Source: Diplocarpon mali (taxonomy: Eukaryota > Ascomycota > Leotiomycetes > Helotiales > Drepanopezizaceae). Taken from it: DNA of 29,020 nucleotides. Positions within the stretch are counted from its first letter, which is position 1, and every line of letters starts with the position of its first letter. Positions 9,435-20,040 of this stretch are shown piece after piece. The notes under the pieces were generated by a model. It was not told the DNA's origin. It saw nothing but the letters and a program-made list of their open reading frames with translations, and searched no databases. The stretch covers positions 1 to 29,020 of the forward strand of contig JAENRP010000452.1 of the NCBI GenBank assembly GCA_024741835.1. Reading direction: 5' to 3'. Both the position numbers and the translations under genes were made by a program.

Positions 9435-9950
9435 TAATAAAAATAGAAGAGGAGACCTATAGAGAAAAGTGTAAAAAGGAACTCCCTCTTCTTAAGTAAA
9501 AGAGGATAAGACGCTTAAGCGTTAAATAATAAGAGACTTTAAAAGTATATACTACTGCTTTAAAGTATATACTCTTTTAAAGCAATATTAATTTACCTTA
9601 CTCCTTATATATATATAAGAGTTTGTATTAACTTTTTAAATAAATAAATAGATAAGGGAGGATAGGAAGGACCATTTGATAGTTTATATAGTTATTTAAA
9701 CTATAGTTAATAGTTAAGTAAAGGATAGAGCGCAGTCTTTTAACCGCCTATAGCACTAAGGCTTTCTACTAAAGCCTTTAAAAGGATGGCTAAACTTAAA
9801 GAAGCACCCTTTTAGTAAACGATTTAAAGAAGGAGGGCGCTAGGAGATTAGGAATTTAAAATCTTAAAGTTATTAGAGAATCGTACAAAAGGACTACTTA
9901 AAGCCCTTACTAATACTATTAAAATAGGTTTTTACTTATAAAGTTAATAG
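9435..9950 (+). pseudogene. Copia-B linker resumed after the nested insertion
   Basis: This is AT-rich, stop-rich sequence between the Copia-A right junction and the first RT block of Copia-B. No conserved motif was found. It is assigned by position between integrase and RT of the same element. Confidence 0.5.
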
Positions 9951-10620
9951 CTTTAATAAGCTTCTAAAGTGCCAATTATAACTAGTTATATAAGGGGATC
10001 TTTAAGATAAAGCTTTAATTTTCTCAACTTATATAGCCACGCTTATAGCAAGGTCTTTTAAGGTACTAATAGCGCTTACTGCGTACTTTAATATAGAAGT
10101 AAAGCAGTTCGATATTATTAACGCATTTATCAACGCTCTTAAAGACCTAAGGAGTGCTTTAGTCATATGCTTCTTATTAAATGGCTTTAAGTGCCCTAGT
10201 ATAGTAATAGAACTGGACCGCGCGCTCTATAGGCTAAAAGACTCTTTAGCGCTATAGTATAGGAACTTCGTAAGAACGCTTAAAGGCCTTTAACTTAAGC
10301 TATTAAGCGAGGAGCCTTATATTTTCATAATAAAGAATCATATAATCTTTATAGTATTTTACATTAACAATATTCAAGTATTATATAAGGCCTTTAACCT
10401 AAATCAGGCGACTTATCTAATTGAAAACCTAAAGAGGGTATATAAGCTTACTATTATAAGAGATATCTCCTAATTCCTTAAAGTAAGGATTATTTAAAAT
10501 AGAAAGGCAAAGAGGATCTCCTTAGTTTATAATACCTATATTAAGAAGATCGTTTAAAAGTTTAGAGCTAATATAAAAAGAGTACTTAGTACTTTACTAT
10601 TAAAGAAGGAGTTTATTAAG
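9951..10620 (+). pseudogene. Copia-B reverse transcriptase
   Basis: Readable blocks are SFKVLIALTAYFNIEVKQFD then IINAFINAL (consensus xxDVxTAFLNG), IVIELDRALYRLKDS (consensus xLxKALYGLKQS) and FYINNIQVLY at about 10357-10386. The catalytic YVDD is now YINN (10360-10371), so both Asp codons have mutated. RDIS-stop-FLKVRII and YIKKI follow. It is clearly a copia RT, different in sequence from Copia-A. Confidence 0.9.
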
Positions 10621-11343
10621 AACTTAAGGCAAGCTTTCTTAGAAAAGGTAAAGGAGTACTAAGAGAAAATAGGCTCTATTCTCTATATAGCGATTATAAT
10701 ACGCCTAGATATTGCATTTATAGCCTCTTAACTATCTTTCTTTTTAATTAATCTAAGCTTTAAGCACCTTTTAACTATAGATTAGACACTTTAATACCTA
10801 TATAGTATACGCTTCTTAAGAATCGCCTATAGCTTTAAAGCTAAGGAATACTAATTGATTGCGTCTTTAGATGCTTCTTTTAAAGATAATTAAAAGACCC
10901 GCAGATCCTTTTAAAGATACGTCTTCTTTTTATTTAAAGGACTAATTATTTAAAAAGCAAATCGCTAAGCGACTATTATACTCTCCTTTACTAAAGTAGA
11001 ACTCTATAATATAGTTTCTATTATAAAGGAGATAATAGCTATAAAACGCCTCTTTAAGGAGATTCGCATAAACTCCTTTTTTAAATAGAATATATATTAC
11101 AATAATTAATAAACGATTCGACTAATTATTATAAAGAATAAGAAGATTAAGACAAGCCTTTAATATATCGAAATTAGCAATATATAGATCTATTAAAAGT
11201 ATTAAAAAGGAAGCTTTCAAATAATCTACCTCTTTATTAAGAAGATATACGCAAATAGGCTTATTAAGAACTTAGACTATTAGAAGTTTAAGAGCTTTAT
11301 TCATTTATTAAACCTTTAAAGCTTTTAAATAATTATTTAATAA
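10621..11343 (+). pseudogene. Copia-B RNase H and pol C-terminus
   Basis: IGSILYIAIIIRLDIAFIAS (consensus VGxLxYLxxxTRPDIxxAV) precedes the RNase H block LIASLDASFKDN-stop-KTRRS (consensus DADxAxxxxxRRS). FTKVELYNIVSIIKEI (consensus STxAEYxA), the IEISNI and YANRLIKNLDY blocks follow, and the frame ends near FKSFIHLLNL. No 3' LTR could be identified after it because the 5' partner is missing. Confidence 0.85.
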
Positions 11344-11344
11344 C

Positions 11345-11721
11345 TTATACTTACTAATAAGTAGTTACTTATTATTAAAAGACTTGTATTTATAAGCTCC
11401 TACTCTTTTATAATTACATTTATTTATTTTCTCTTATAAAGCGTACTATAAAAGCTTCTCCTTTTTTAAAAATATAAGATAGGTAATATTCCTAAGCTAT
11501 TATTATAAGGCGCAACCCTCTTTTAAAATCTCTTAGCTAAGGCTAAGAGCTAAGACGCTATAGCTATAAGCTTTATATAGATCTCCTCTTAAGAGAGGCC
11601 TACTAGTACTCCTTTAGCTAAAGGCCTACTAGCAAATATACTAGCGATAGCAGAAGCGATAGCAAAAGGTATAGTAATAGAGGCAGCAAGGGCAAGGGCG
11701 GCAGGGGTAAAAACAGGCGTA
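11345..11721. other. AT-rich DNA grading into GCA-rich low-complexity sequence
   Basis: 11345-11600 has no recognisable gene and may include the decayed Copia-B 3' LTR. From about 11635 to 11721 the plus strand is rich in GCA/GCG codons (an Ala-rich reading such as LAIAEAIAKG). The same composition resumes at 27534 beyond the gypsy element, so the two parts appear to be one locus split by the insertion. Confidence 0.6.
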
Positions 11722-11725
11722 GCAA
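11722..11725. repeat. Gypsy target site duplication GCAA (left)
   Basis: It is identical to 27530-27533. It abuts an LTR that starts TA (former TG). The 4-bp length is inferred from the LTR ends. Confidence 0.7.
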
Positions 11726-11970
11726 TATAAAACAGAGGGGAGACAACACAAGAATAGGCCTGAGGGAAGACCTAAAAACAAAAGGAGGAAGCACCATAAG
11801 CGGGCTCTCTTAGACAAGATGTTAGGAATAAGTCCCAAGTATAGGGTATATTTAATACTATAGCGATACGCGCTGTTTCTATATATAGAAGATGGCCCTT
11901 TTATCCTCCTACTGTCCTACGCCGATCATATGATATATATTATAAGACCTATCTATCTTAGGTCTTTATA
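11726..11970 (-). repeat. Gypsy 3' LTR (245 bp)
   Basis: It aligns without gaps to 27285-27529, with about 20 differences, all transitions. Plus-strand ends are TA...TA. The outer-transcription end carries a hairpin: AAGACCT at 11944-11950 pairs with AGGTCTT at 11960-11966. Confidence 0.92.
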
Positions 11971-12156
11971 TATATCTCAAATAATAAAAGTAGTAGCCTC
12001 TACTACTATTAGTAAAGAATATAAAATAATATAGGTTAAGGCAATAGTATATCAATTACTAGCAAACCCTAAGTGCGAGAAAACTAATATATTAAAAGGC
12101 TTAAACTAGGGCTATATTATTATTAAAGGTAAAAGGAAAAAAAGAAGAGTTTTTTT
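11971..12156 (-). other. Gypsy internal sequence between X2 and the 3' LTR
   Basis: Non-coding, AT-rich. No convincing polypurine tract was seen next to the LTR. It ends in a T run directly before the sequence gap. Confidence 0.5.
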
Positions 12157-12243
12157 NNNNNNNNNNNNNNNNNNNNNNNNNNNNNNNNNNNNNNNNNNNN
12201 NNNNNNNNNNNNNNNNNNNNNNNNNNNNNNNNNNNNNNNNNNN
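12157..12243. other. Assembly gap (87 N)
   Basis: Unknown bases lie between a homopolymer T run and a half palindrome, which suggests an assembly break at repeat or hairpin sequence. Confidence 0.95.
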
Positions 12244-12263
12244 AGGCCGGGCCTAGGAGTTAG
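12244..12263. repeat. Palindrome copy, left arm lost in the gap
   Basis: AGGCCGGGCCTAGGAGTT is the right part of the 25-bp palindrome. The remainder lies in the N gap. It is downstream of the X2 stop, so non-coding. Confidence 0.7.
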
Positions 12264-12661
12264 AAAACGAAACTAGTAAAATAAATAAATAAGCTATAGA
12301 GTTGTAAAAACAATTAAAAATAGTACTAACCTAAATATCAATTTTCCTTAGTTCTCTTTAAGGGATAGGGAGAACTATCATTAGATAATACTCTCTTTAT
12401 AAAGCGCCTACTTCTTCTTAATAGTTTACTATTAGTATCGGAAGAGTCTGGTCTTAGTATTATAAGAGCTTTAGTATTTTATAAAGATGCTAGTATAGTT
12501 TGACGGCTTCTATTAATAGGAAGGGAGACTTATATTACAGCATTATTATTATTATCCTCTTTATTATTATTATCATCCTTTAAAGAGTCATCTACTACTA
12601 AGGAGAACGCAATAGGAGATTCTACGGCTACGACCTCCTTAGCCTTGCCTTTCTTTAGATT

Positions 12662-12686
12662 AAGTCGTAGGCCAGGCCTGGGAGTT
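12662..12686. repeat. Palindrome in X2 C-terminal region
   Basis: In the X2 frame it encodes TPRPGLRL, at the position homologous to the 16553 copy in X1. Standard codon phase (first base is a third codon position). Confidence 0.85.
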
Positions 12687-13483
12687 GTATCAAGGGTTTT
12701 TACATAAGGCTTTTTAGTGCTATACTTCTTAAGAAGAATTGTCTTATCAATTATATTATCAGCCTTGATATTATTATTAATACCTTTCGTCTTAGCTTAA
12801 GATTTATCCCTATATAGTTATAGCTCTAAGTATTAAATCAGTTTTTAAGTATAGGTAAAATTATTAAAAAGTTCTTACTTATACTTCTTTAGATAGGTTA
12901 TTAGCTGACCTATATCTTTAGATAGCAACTCTTTTACTATTATTACTATTAATAAATCATTCTATAGTCGTCTTCCTATAAGTGCCTCTAATAGTAGGCC
13001 ACCTTTTATTATACTAAGTATTATATGAAACTTGGCTAACGATTCCTTAGCAATACTTTATCTTATAGTGCTCGGTTTCTTTATATAAATAGACTTAATA
13101 TAAAACTCGTCTAAGTTAGTACCATTTTCAAATAAGTCATTACTAACAACTTCTGTATAGTTGTTATTAATAGTAAGGAACCTACCTTTTCTAGGCTCTC
13201 TGCTAGACTCTAAGTTAATAAACGTTCCTTATCTTATAAATATAGAGAATAAGGTGGTCTTATTAGAGATATATTCCTTAAGTAACGTCCTAGTTTTAGT
13301 ATTTAATTCTTTCTGCTATATTGCGTTTTATACCAGATTTAATAAGACCTATTAAGTATTCTTTAGGCATAGGAGGGTAAGAGCTAATAATTCATAGGAT
13401 TTTTCCTATATAGTGAATTCTCTAGTTGATTATTTTACTATAGGTATTATATAGTAATCGATAGTCCTGCTATTAGGGGAGCT

Positions 13484-13508
13484 AACCCGCGAGCCAGGCC
13501 TAGGAGTT
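13484..13508. repeat. Palindrome in X2
   Basis: It encodes TPRPGSRV in the X2 frame at the position homologous to the 17438 copy in X1. Standard phase. Confidence 0.88.
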
Positions 13509-14712
13509 AGCCTTACAAATCTTGTATTAGCGTTAATCTTAGTAAAAACAACTCTCGAATAGTAGTTAATGCTTATAAATTATATAGCCTTAGGATACGC
13601 TACCAGCTTATATAAAGAATTATAGCAAGTTAATAGAGCATTAAGATATAGCCTATAGTATATCCTTAAAGTCTATTATATTAAATTATAAATTATATTA
13701 TAAAAGAAGGTAAAAGGAGGAAAAGGCTTTTTATTTAAGATTCAGAAATAGTGCCTATATATTTCCATTTCCTTTTATGCTAATATTAAAAATGAATTCT
13801 TTCCTTAAGAACCATAACTATACGTACGAACTATGCTTAAGAATACGCAGCTAAATAATTTAGGCATATTTAAAAAACCCTTAATGCGAAGCGATATTAA
13901 AGTATCCTTGGTTAGTATCATTTTATATTAAGTAGGGGTCCAAGCGATATTATAGAATAATTTCAAAGCCTTAGGTGCTACTTTAAACTTAAAGAAACCT
14001 AGCGATATATCTTTTTTAATCTAATTGGCCATTCTATTGCTAATAGCTACTATTGCATGATTTCCAAAATGTAATAAGAATAATCTTAGATTAGGAGTAG
14101 TATAAAATTTATAAAGGTTAGATAATACTTCTTTATTAGTAATGCCTATTGATGCTAGTCCATAGTATAGTATATATTATCGTTTATAAAAGGTATAAAA
14201 TTTCTTAAAATAAAAGTCTTTAAATATCCTTATTACGAATTTACTTAAGCGAGTTTTCATTTCTAGTATTACTATAACTCTGAATTTATCACTATACTAT
14301 AGTATTATCTTAACGTTAAAAGGGACTTGATAATATTCTATAGAGATTATTATTATAGTGTTTTTAGGCTTCTCCTTAAGTATATAGTAGTTGCCCTTTA
14401 ATTTCTTATAATTGATAAAGAACTGTATGATATTGTCTAAGGAGAATTCGTCTTATTGCAGTTTTATAATCTATTTGATGGCTTTTGCCATTGCCTCTTA
14501 TACTAATAAAATATCTCTCCGATTTTCCTTTTTCAAACGCTTTATTATAGACTTATAGAATTTTAAAATAAACTTTTGCAAATCTTTAGGAAAGGTCTAT
14601 ATAATATCGGATATATCCTTCTTAGTATTATTAAAAATTTCTAATACGTTAGTAATAGGGCTATCTACTTCATCCGTCAGCTTATCTTCTGAGTCTATAT
14701 TATTACGTATTC

Positions 14713-14737
14713 TGACCTATAGGCCAGGCCTACGACT
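14713..14737. repeat. Palindrome in X2 central linker
   Basis: It encodes SRRPGL-stop-V in the X2 frame, standard phase. The arms GGCC/GGCC are intact around one base. Confidence 0.88.
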
Positions 14738-14899
14738 CGATTTACTTACTATTAGTATTTGAGGTATTTAAGGCATTTCTAAGGATAGTGATTCAAACTC
14801 GTCTAAGTCGGAAGATAGGTAGTTAGGCTAGTATTCTACTTAAGCTTTAAGTATTATAGGCACCTTATGCTTAGGGACTTCTTTATTACGTGCTTCTTT

Positions 14900-14924
14900 T
14901 ACTCGTAGGCCAGGCCTATAAGTC
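14900..14924. repeat. Palindrome in X2 central linker
   Basis: This is among the least mutated copies, with ACTCGTAGGCC as left arm. It encodes TYRPGLRV in the X2 frame, standard phase. Confidence 0.9.
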
Positions 14925-15820
14925 AAGTCAGGCTTATTTATTGATTCGGCCACTAGTAGTAGTAGCTTTGCAGTAGCAAGGATAATAAATTCCTATTTCT
15001 CTGTTTTATTATTAAAGTAGTTTATAGTATACTTTAGCGAGATAAATTATCTTTTCTTTTATAATAAGTAGATTGTATTATAATTATTATAAGCCGAGCG
15101 TATCTAGAACTATTTAGTTAAGGAGTGCAAAATTATTATACTAGGCAGGGCTGTCTTTTATAGTTTGAATAGTAAAGTGCACGATAGTACTTAAGAAACC
15201 TATAAATTTTCTACCTTGCGCACTATTTCCTTATAGCTTTTTTATACCCTCTTAGATAGTGAAATAATTTAATACCTATATGGCCTTTGCTACTAGTTAA
15301 TATATCTTAAAAATTTTGCCAAGCCCTTATAGGGCGTTATTAGCAGTGATATTAGTTATAAAGTGTATTTGAAAAAGTATACTATAAGTGCTATTTATAA
15401 ATTATATTAATCTTTTTATATACTTATTTTTCTTATCTTAGTTCTTTTAAAATAAATCAATTGAATTAGTATACCCTTAATACTCTTGTAAAAACTTTTC
15501 TCAATTAATACCTTTGCCTTAGAGTTCCTTATCTAAGAAATTATTAAAATCCAAGAATCCTTCCTTAATAGTAGAAATTCTATAGTTAAGTACCTTAATA
15601 GATGAATTCAAGAATACCTGCTATTCTATCTTACCTAACGTTCTATAGGTACTTACTATATCTTCTAATGATCTTAGTAACTTGCCATCCCATAAGAACC
15701 CTTCCTTTAATATTAGTTTATTATTAGTAATACTCAAGGACTTGCTGCCTAAGGCAATAACCGATATATTCTTCTTAGGTATGGCCTTTTTGCTTATGGT
15801 TAGTAGTGCTATAATGAATT

Positions 15821-16300
15821 ATTTAATAGGAGGGGGTAGTTTTAAATAAAGAAATGATTATTTAGGAAAGATTAATAATATAGGAGGCTTGTATTAGAAA
15901 AGATTGATAACGGAAAGATAATAGTAGTAGTGCTATTGGTGCTAGTATTTAGTAGGGTTATAGAAAAGGTAAAAAAAAGTATGATCGTAGTATAGGGAGA
16001 GGTTTATTTATAGAGATAGGAATCGCGCTAGTGTATAAAGGAAAAGTAGGTATAAAGAGGCTGGAAGTAGGAACAAAAGTGGGGTATAACGCATATAAGG
16101 ACCTATAATTGGCAAATGATAATTATCAAAGGTAAGGACGATATTTCAAAGGTAGGCGTTAGAAAGTTGTATATAAAGGGAATAATTAAAGAATAAATTA
16201 TATAAAGAGTAAAGTAAATAAAGAATATATATAGAATGGAATAATAGGTTAAGAATAAAGAGGTATAGGTATATAGAAAGTAGATAATCTTAAAAAAAAT
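15821..16300 (-). promoter_or_regulatory. Pyrimidine-rich leader between X1 and X2, possible X2 promoter
   Basis: On the minus strand this gap is CT-rich, as fungal promoters often are. It contains TATAAATA at 16005-16012, about 190 bases ahead of the X2 frame. No protein frame is visible. Separate transcription of X2 is an inference. Confidence 0.35.
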
Positions 16301-16552
16301 TCAATATCTAATTCGCAATTTCTTTAAATGGTTTTTAAAGGGAAGGTAGACTATGATTTTCTAGATCGAGTCGACTTAATTGTTAATTCTATCGTTACTT
16401 CGGAGTCTTCTTCTCTTATGTTGGTTTTCATTTTTCGGCGATTTCTTAGCTTTAGGGACCTCTTTTAAAGGATCTTCTATTAGTACCCTTAGATTTGGTA
16501 ACTAAGGTTTATCCAGACTATCTTATAGGCTTAAGCCAGCTAAGTCTAACCT

Positions 16553-16577
16553 CACTTATAGGCTAGGCTTGCGAGTT
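16553..16577. repeat. Palindrome in X1 C-terminal region
   Basis: It encodes TRKPSL-stop-V in the X1 frame, standard phase. It occupies the same place as the 12662 copy in X2. Confidence 0.88.
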
Positions 16578-17437
16578 AGTCTTAGCGTTTCTAAGCTTAA
16601 GGGTAAAAATAGGAGATTGGTTCCTAAATTAGGGTCTAATATTATACTAGCGTCTCGGTTTATCTCTTTTCCGAATTTTCTTATAATAATGCCTTTATCA
16701 ATTAGTATATTAGGCTCTCGGATAGCATTTACTTTATCGCGCTATCCCTAAGACTTAAGGCTATAAAGAAGCGACTTAGTATTTATAATATTCGTCCAGG
16801 CCTTAATAAGGGCGTTAAAGAGCTTTTGATTATATTCTATAAGGTAGATTTTCAATTTGTCTTTATTAAGAAGAAATAACTCCTATACTTTGATTATAAC
16901 TAATAGATCTATTTAAGAGCATCGACTAATAATAGCTTTAAAAAGGCTGCTACAGTTCTTAAGATGAAATGCTGCCTTAAAAGGTATAGTAGTTCTACTT
17001 GCGTTAATTTATTAAAGTACTAGAAGTTACTTTAAAGTAGAGATTGAAAAGATAAAATCGGAGATTCGAATCTTATTTTCTAAGGTATTCTTATCGCAAA
17101 CGGCTATATAATTATTATAAAAGGCTATAAAACTACCAGTCTTATAAGAATTATCCGAAAGCATTTTAAAAAGGTGTCCCTATTTCATTATTACTATAAT
17201 TGGATTGCTATTATTAGTAATAGGTCGCAAGATCTCCTTTTGCTTTAATTTCGCAGTTATTTAAGCTAGTTGAGATTTTAAACCGAGTGCTTAGGAAGTC
17301 TATCGACTTATCTTCTTTATAAATAGAATAAGTTTTATATTCGATTAAAAGCCGACCTATCTATTAAGGCTTTTAAAAGCTGGCCCTTATCCAATTGATA
17401 GGATCTGATAATCTAAGACTTGCTTTTTAATAAAATT

Positions 17438-17462
17438 GACTTATAGGCTAGGACTGTAAGTG
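17438..17462. repeat. Palindrome in X1
   Basis: It encodes TYSPSL-stop-V in the X1 frame, standard phase. It is positionally equivalent to the 13484 copy of X2. Confidence 0.88.
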
Positions 17463-18823
17463 AAAATCGGAATTTCTTTATTAGCAGTACTTATATCTCT
17501 CTTTATCGAAACGACTTAATTATAAAGACTAAGGCTAATCAATTAAGAAGGTTTAAGATAGGCCATAAGCTAATAGGCTTCTCTATTTTTCGCTATTATA
17601 ATTAAAAGGTAGAGTCTATAATGCATCTGAAGGACTTATTAAATAAGACTAAATATCATATTATAAAGAAAATAAGAAGGTATAGAGGTCGCGTTATTTA
17701 TAAGGCAAAAGTAATAAAGGTATATCTCTACTTCTTATCTTATTATAGAAAGGAATATACTTATAAAAGTACTATTATTAGTAGTAAAATTATCGGTTAG
17801 GAAGCGGCATCCGAAGGGTTTAAGCATTATAATTAACCCTTCTTCTTTTATTTCCTTTTGCTATTTATTGCTTAATAATATCGAAAAGAAAGAATTATTC
17901 TATTTAATCGGCTCTAACGCCTTTAAGGCTTTAGGATCAGCCTTGAATTTTATAGCACTTAGAAATGCCTCTATTTTTAATAGATTAGATTTGCGTATCC
18001 TTAAAGAGATAAAGAACTAATTATTAAAGTGGATTAGAAAAAGATCGATATCTTCTATTATATAGAGAAGTTCGAAGTATTTAATAGTTTTACTAATATC
18101 AAATCCTTTATAATTGAGATTATAGTAAACTAAAAGAGAGCAAATATAAAGGTCGCAAAGTCTTCTCCCTTCGATTCCTATACTAGGAAGATACTATCGA
18201 AAGCGAGTCTTTATTATAAAGGATACTTAAATATCATATTATTCTCTAAGCTTAAGGTTAAGAATGACCGATTAAGGCATATTGCTATAATTATAAATGT
18301 CCTAATCAATAGATTCCTCTTTATATTCTCTTTCTTATAAGATAAAATAGTCTTACTTAGCATTTAAAAGACTAGGTTCTTGACTTTTATAATTATTAAA
18401 GAATTGAATAATATCTATAAGGGCGAACTCGTCTAGGATAAGCTATTAAATCTATTTAATAGCTCTTTTAATTGTCTTTAAAGCAATAGGAATAGGGTCT
18501 TCCTTTATATTATCATTTTTAAAACAATTGTATATAAATATAAAGAAGTTAAGAACTAGCTCTTTTAAGTTATTAAAGAAGAAGTCTAAGCAAGCGCGCA
18601 ATTCTTTAGTTTCAAATTACAAATTAGCTAAGGTAGCTATTAAACGATCTATCCTTTTTAAAGGTCGAGCTAAAATAGGTTATTTAGCTAAAGGAAAGTC
18701 CTTTAAAGATTCCGAAAATTCTAAAGAGGCTGCACTAAGCGTTTAGGCAGTTTATTTAGCAGCGGTTTTTAAAATCATTTTAATAAAAGGCAGATTAGGT
18801 CCAGTTTTAAAATTATCATTTCT

Positions 18824-18848
18824 AACTCCTAATCTAAGACTATAAGTC
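18824..18848. repeat. Palindrome in X1 central linker
   Basis: It encodes TYSLRLGV in the X1 frame, standard phase. Confidence 0.85.
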
Positions 18849-19693
18849 AAATTATATAGTTTAGCACTTATTATATCTTTAGGTTAAGAAGCGAATTTTA
18901 AGGCAGGCTTAACTATAAATAACTAATTCCCTTCTTTATTATTAAAGAATTCTCATCTAAACCCTAGTATAGGAGTCCAGTTCTCTTTTAAAATAAGCAA
19001 ACTATAAGCAGAAGCGCAAAGCCTTAGTATATTAATAATAGTGCTATTAGGTAGGGTAATATCTATAGCCTAATTTGATCTTTTTATAGCTCTATCAGCT
19101 GCTATAAGTACTATATTAGATAAGCTTATAAATCTGCGACCGCGAATTCGATTGCTTTAGAATTTTATTACTCCTTTTTAAATAATAAAGAAATTGAGAA
19201 TCTGAATAGCTTTAGCTATAGAAGTGTTTTCCTTAAGAATTTTTAATAATACTCGCCTTCTATTATTAGAATCAATATTTGTTAAGAAGCGCGAACGAAA
19301 TAAGAGTCCTCTCTTATTAGTGGCTAAATTATCTAGTTGTCGAATAGATTCTTCCCTTTTATCTTAATCTATTTTAAAAGTATCGGCCAAGGTTATATAT
19401 TAATCTGCATCGGCTAAGAATTCCTCTTTAAAGATTCCCTTCAGTCTTAATTCTTTAATTAAGAAGTCGTCAAATTAGAGAATTCTAAGGGCCACTTAGG
19501 TTAAAAGGTTATTAATAGCATTCGCGTAAGCTAAAAGGAGTTTTTATTACTCTATATCTCCTAAGGCTGCGTAGGTCGATTTAAAGCTCTCTAATAATGC
19601 AATGGCTCTGCCGTCCTAAGAGAAGTTTATAACTAATACTTATTTATCTCCTATCGCAGTAGATAAAACTATTTATAAGTTTTTTAAAGGCAT

Positions 19694-20040
19694 ATTACTT
19701 ATAAAAGATAGGGAGTATAAATAAGAGAGTTCAATAGGGTATAAGAATTAAAAGGGCATATAAGCTATAATAGGTTTACTATATATATATTAAGGAAATT
19801 GGACTTTTTATTTATTATTTAAGGAAAGTAATAGAAATGCTATAATTAAAGGCTAATATCAAGAATATAAAATAAATTAGAGTAGGCAAGAATTTAAAGT
19901 GATCCTAAAAGATCTATATCCTAAATAATAAAAGAGGCGTCCTTACTAAAAATATAAAAGTAAGAATTAGAGAAAGGTAAGACAATTGATAGGCTAGGAA
20001 ATCGTTTAATATTCCTATCTGCGTTCTTTAAATATTTTAA
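19694..20040 (-). promoter_or_regulatory. Pyrimidine-rich leader upstream of X1, possible promoter
   Basis: It lies between the probable pol end and the X1 ATG. On the minus strand it is CT-rich and holds TATATATATA near 19780-19790, about 90 bases before the ATG. Separate transcription of X1 is inferred only. Confidence 0.35.

Larger units (their letters stand above)
12338..15820 (-). pseudogene. X2: ~1,160-codon accessory frame of the gypsy element, homologue of X1
   Basis: I do not recognise this protein. The minus-strand frame reads from about ISKKAIPKKNISVIALG (no ATG left; ATA at the likely start) to a TGA at 12338-12340, a stop type RIP rarely makes. Blocks shared with X1 include SLEDIVSTYRTLGKIE (~15620-15670), DEFSLDNIIQFFINYKK (~14400-14450), NLRLFLLHFGNHAIVAIS (~14030-14090), FKVAPKALK, FFYNIIYNLI then IYYRLYLNALL (~13610-13700), and DLLIVIIVKELL with a coiled-coil-like stretch (~12850-12960). 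A charged basic tail follows, with an Asn/Asp-rich run at ~12530-12600. Four palindromes lie in frame. In-frame TAG/TAA replace probable Gln/Trp. It could be a captured gene or an env-position gene of the element. No signal peptide or clear membrane segment was seen. Confidence 0.75.
16301..19693 (-). pseudogene. X1: ~1,131-codon accessory frame of the gypsy element, homologue of X2
   Basis: I do not recognise this protein. The minus-strand frame starts at ATG 19693-19691 (MPLKNL) and reaches TGA at 16301-16303. Blocks shared in order with X2 are ESFKSTYAALGDIE (~19560-19600), DDFLIKELRLKGIF, FLTNIDSNNRRR, DEFALIDIIQFFNNYK (~18390-18440), IDLFLIHFNNQFFIS (~18000-18045), IKFKADPKALKALE, FLYNMIFSLI then MHYRLYLLIII (~17570-17640), and IDLLVIIKV with a coiled-coil-like run (~16810-16900). 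A basic KRRRLRSND tail follows, matching KRxxxSND in X2. Identity looks roughly 25-35 percent by eye. Three palindromes sit in frame. In-frame TAG/TAA stops show RIP. Its place directly after integrase is where some gypsy elements carry env or an accessory gene, but no membrane segment is evident. Confidence 0.78.

Noticed and set aside
11641..11838. 65-codon Cys/Leu-rich minus-strand frame
   Set aside because: It crosses the gypsy LTR boundary and is antisense to GCA-rich repeat, so it is a chance frame.
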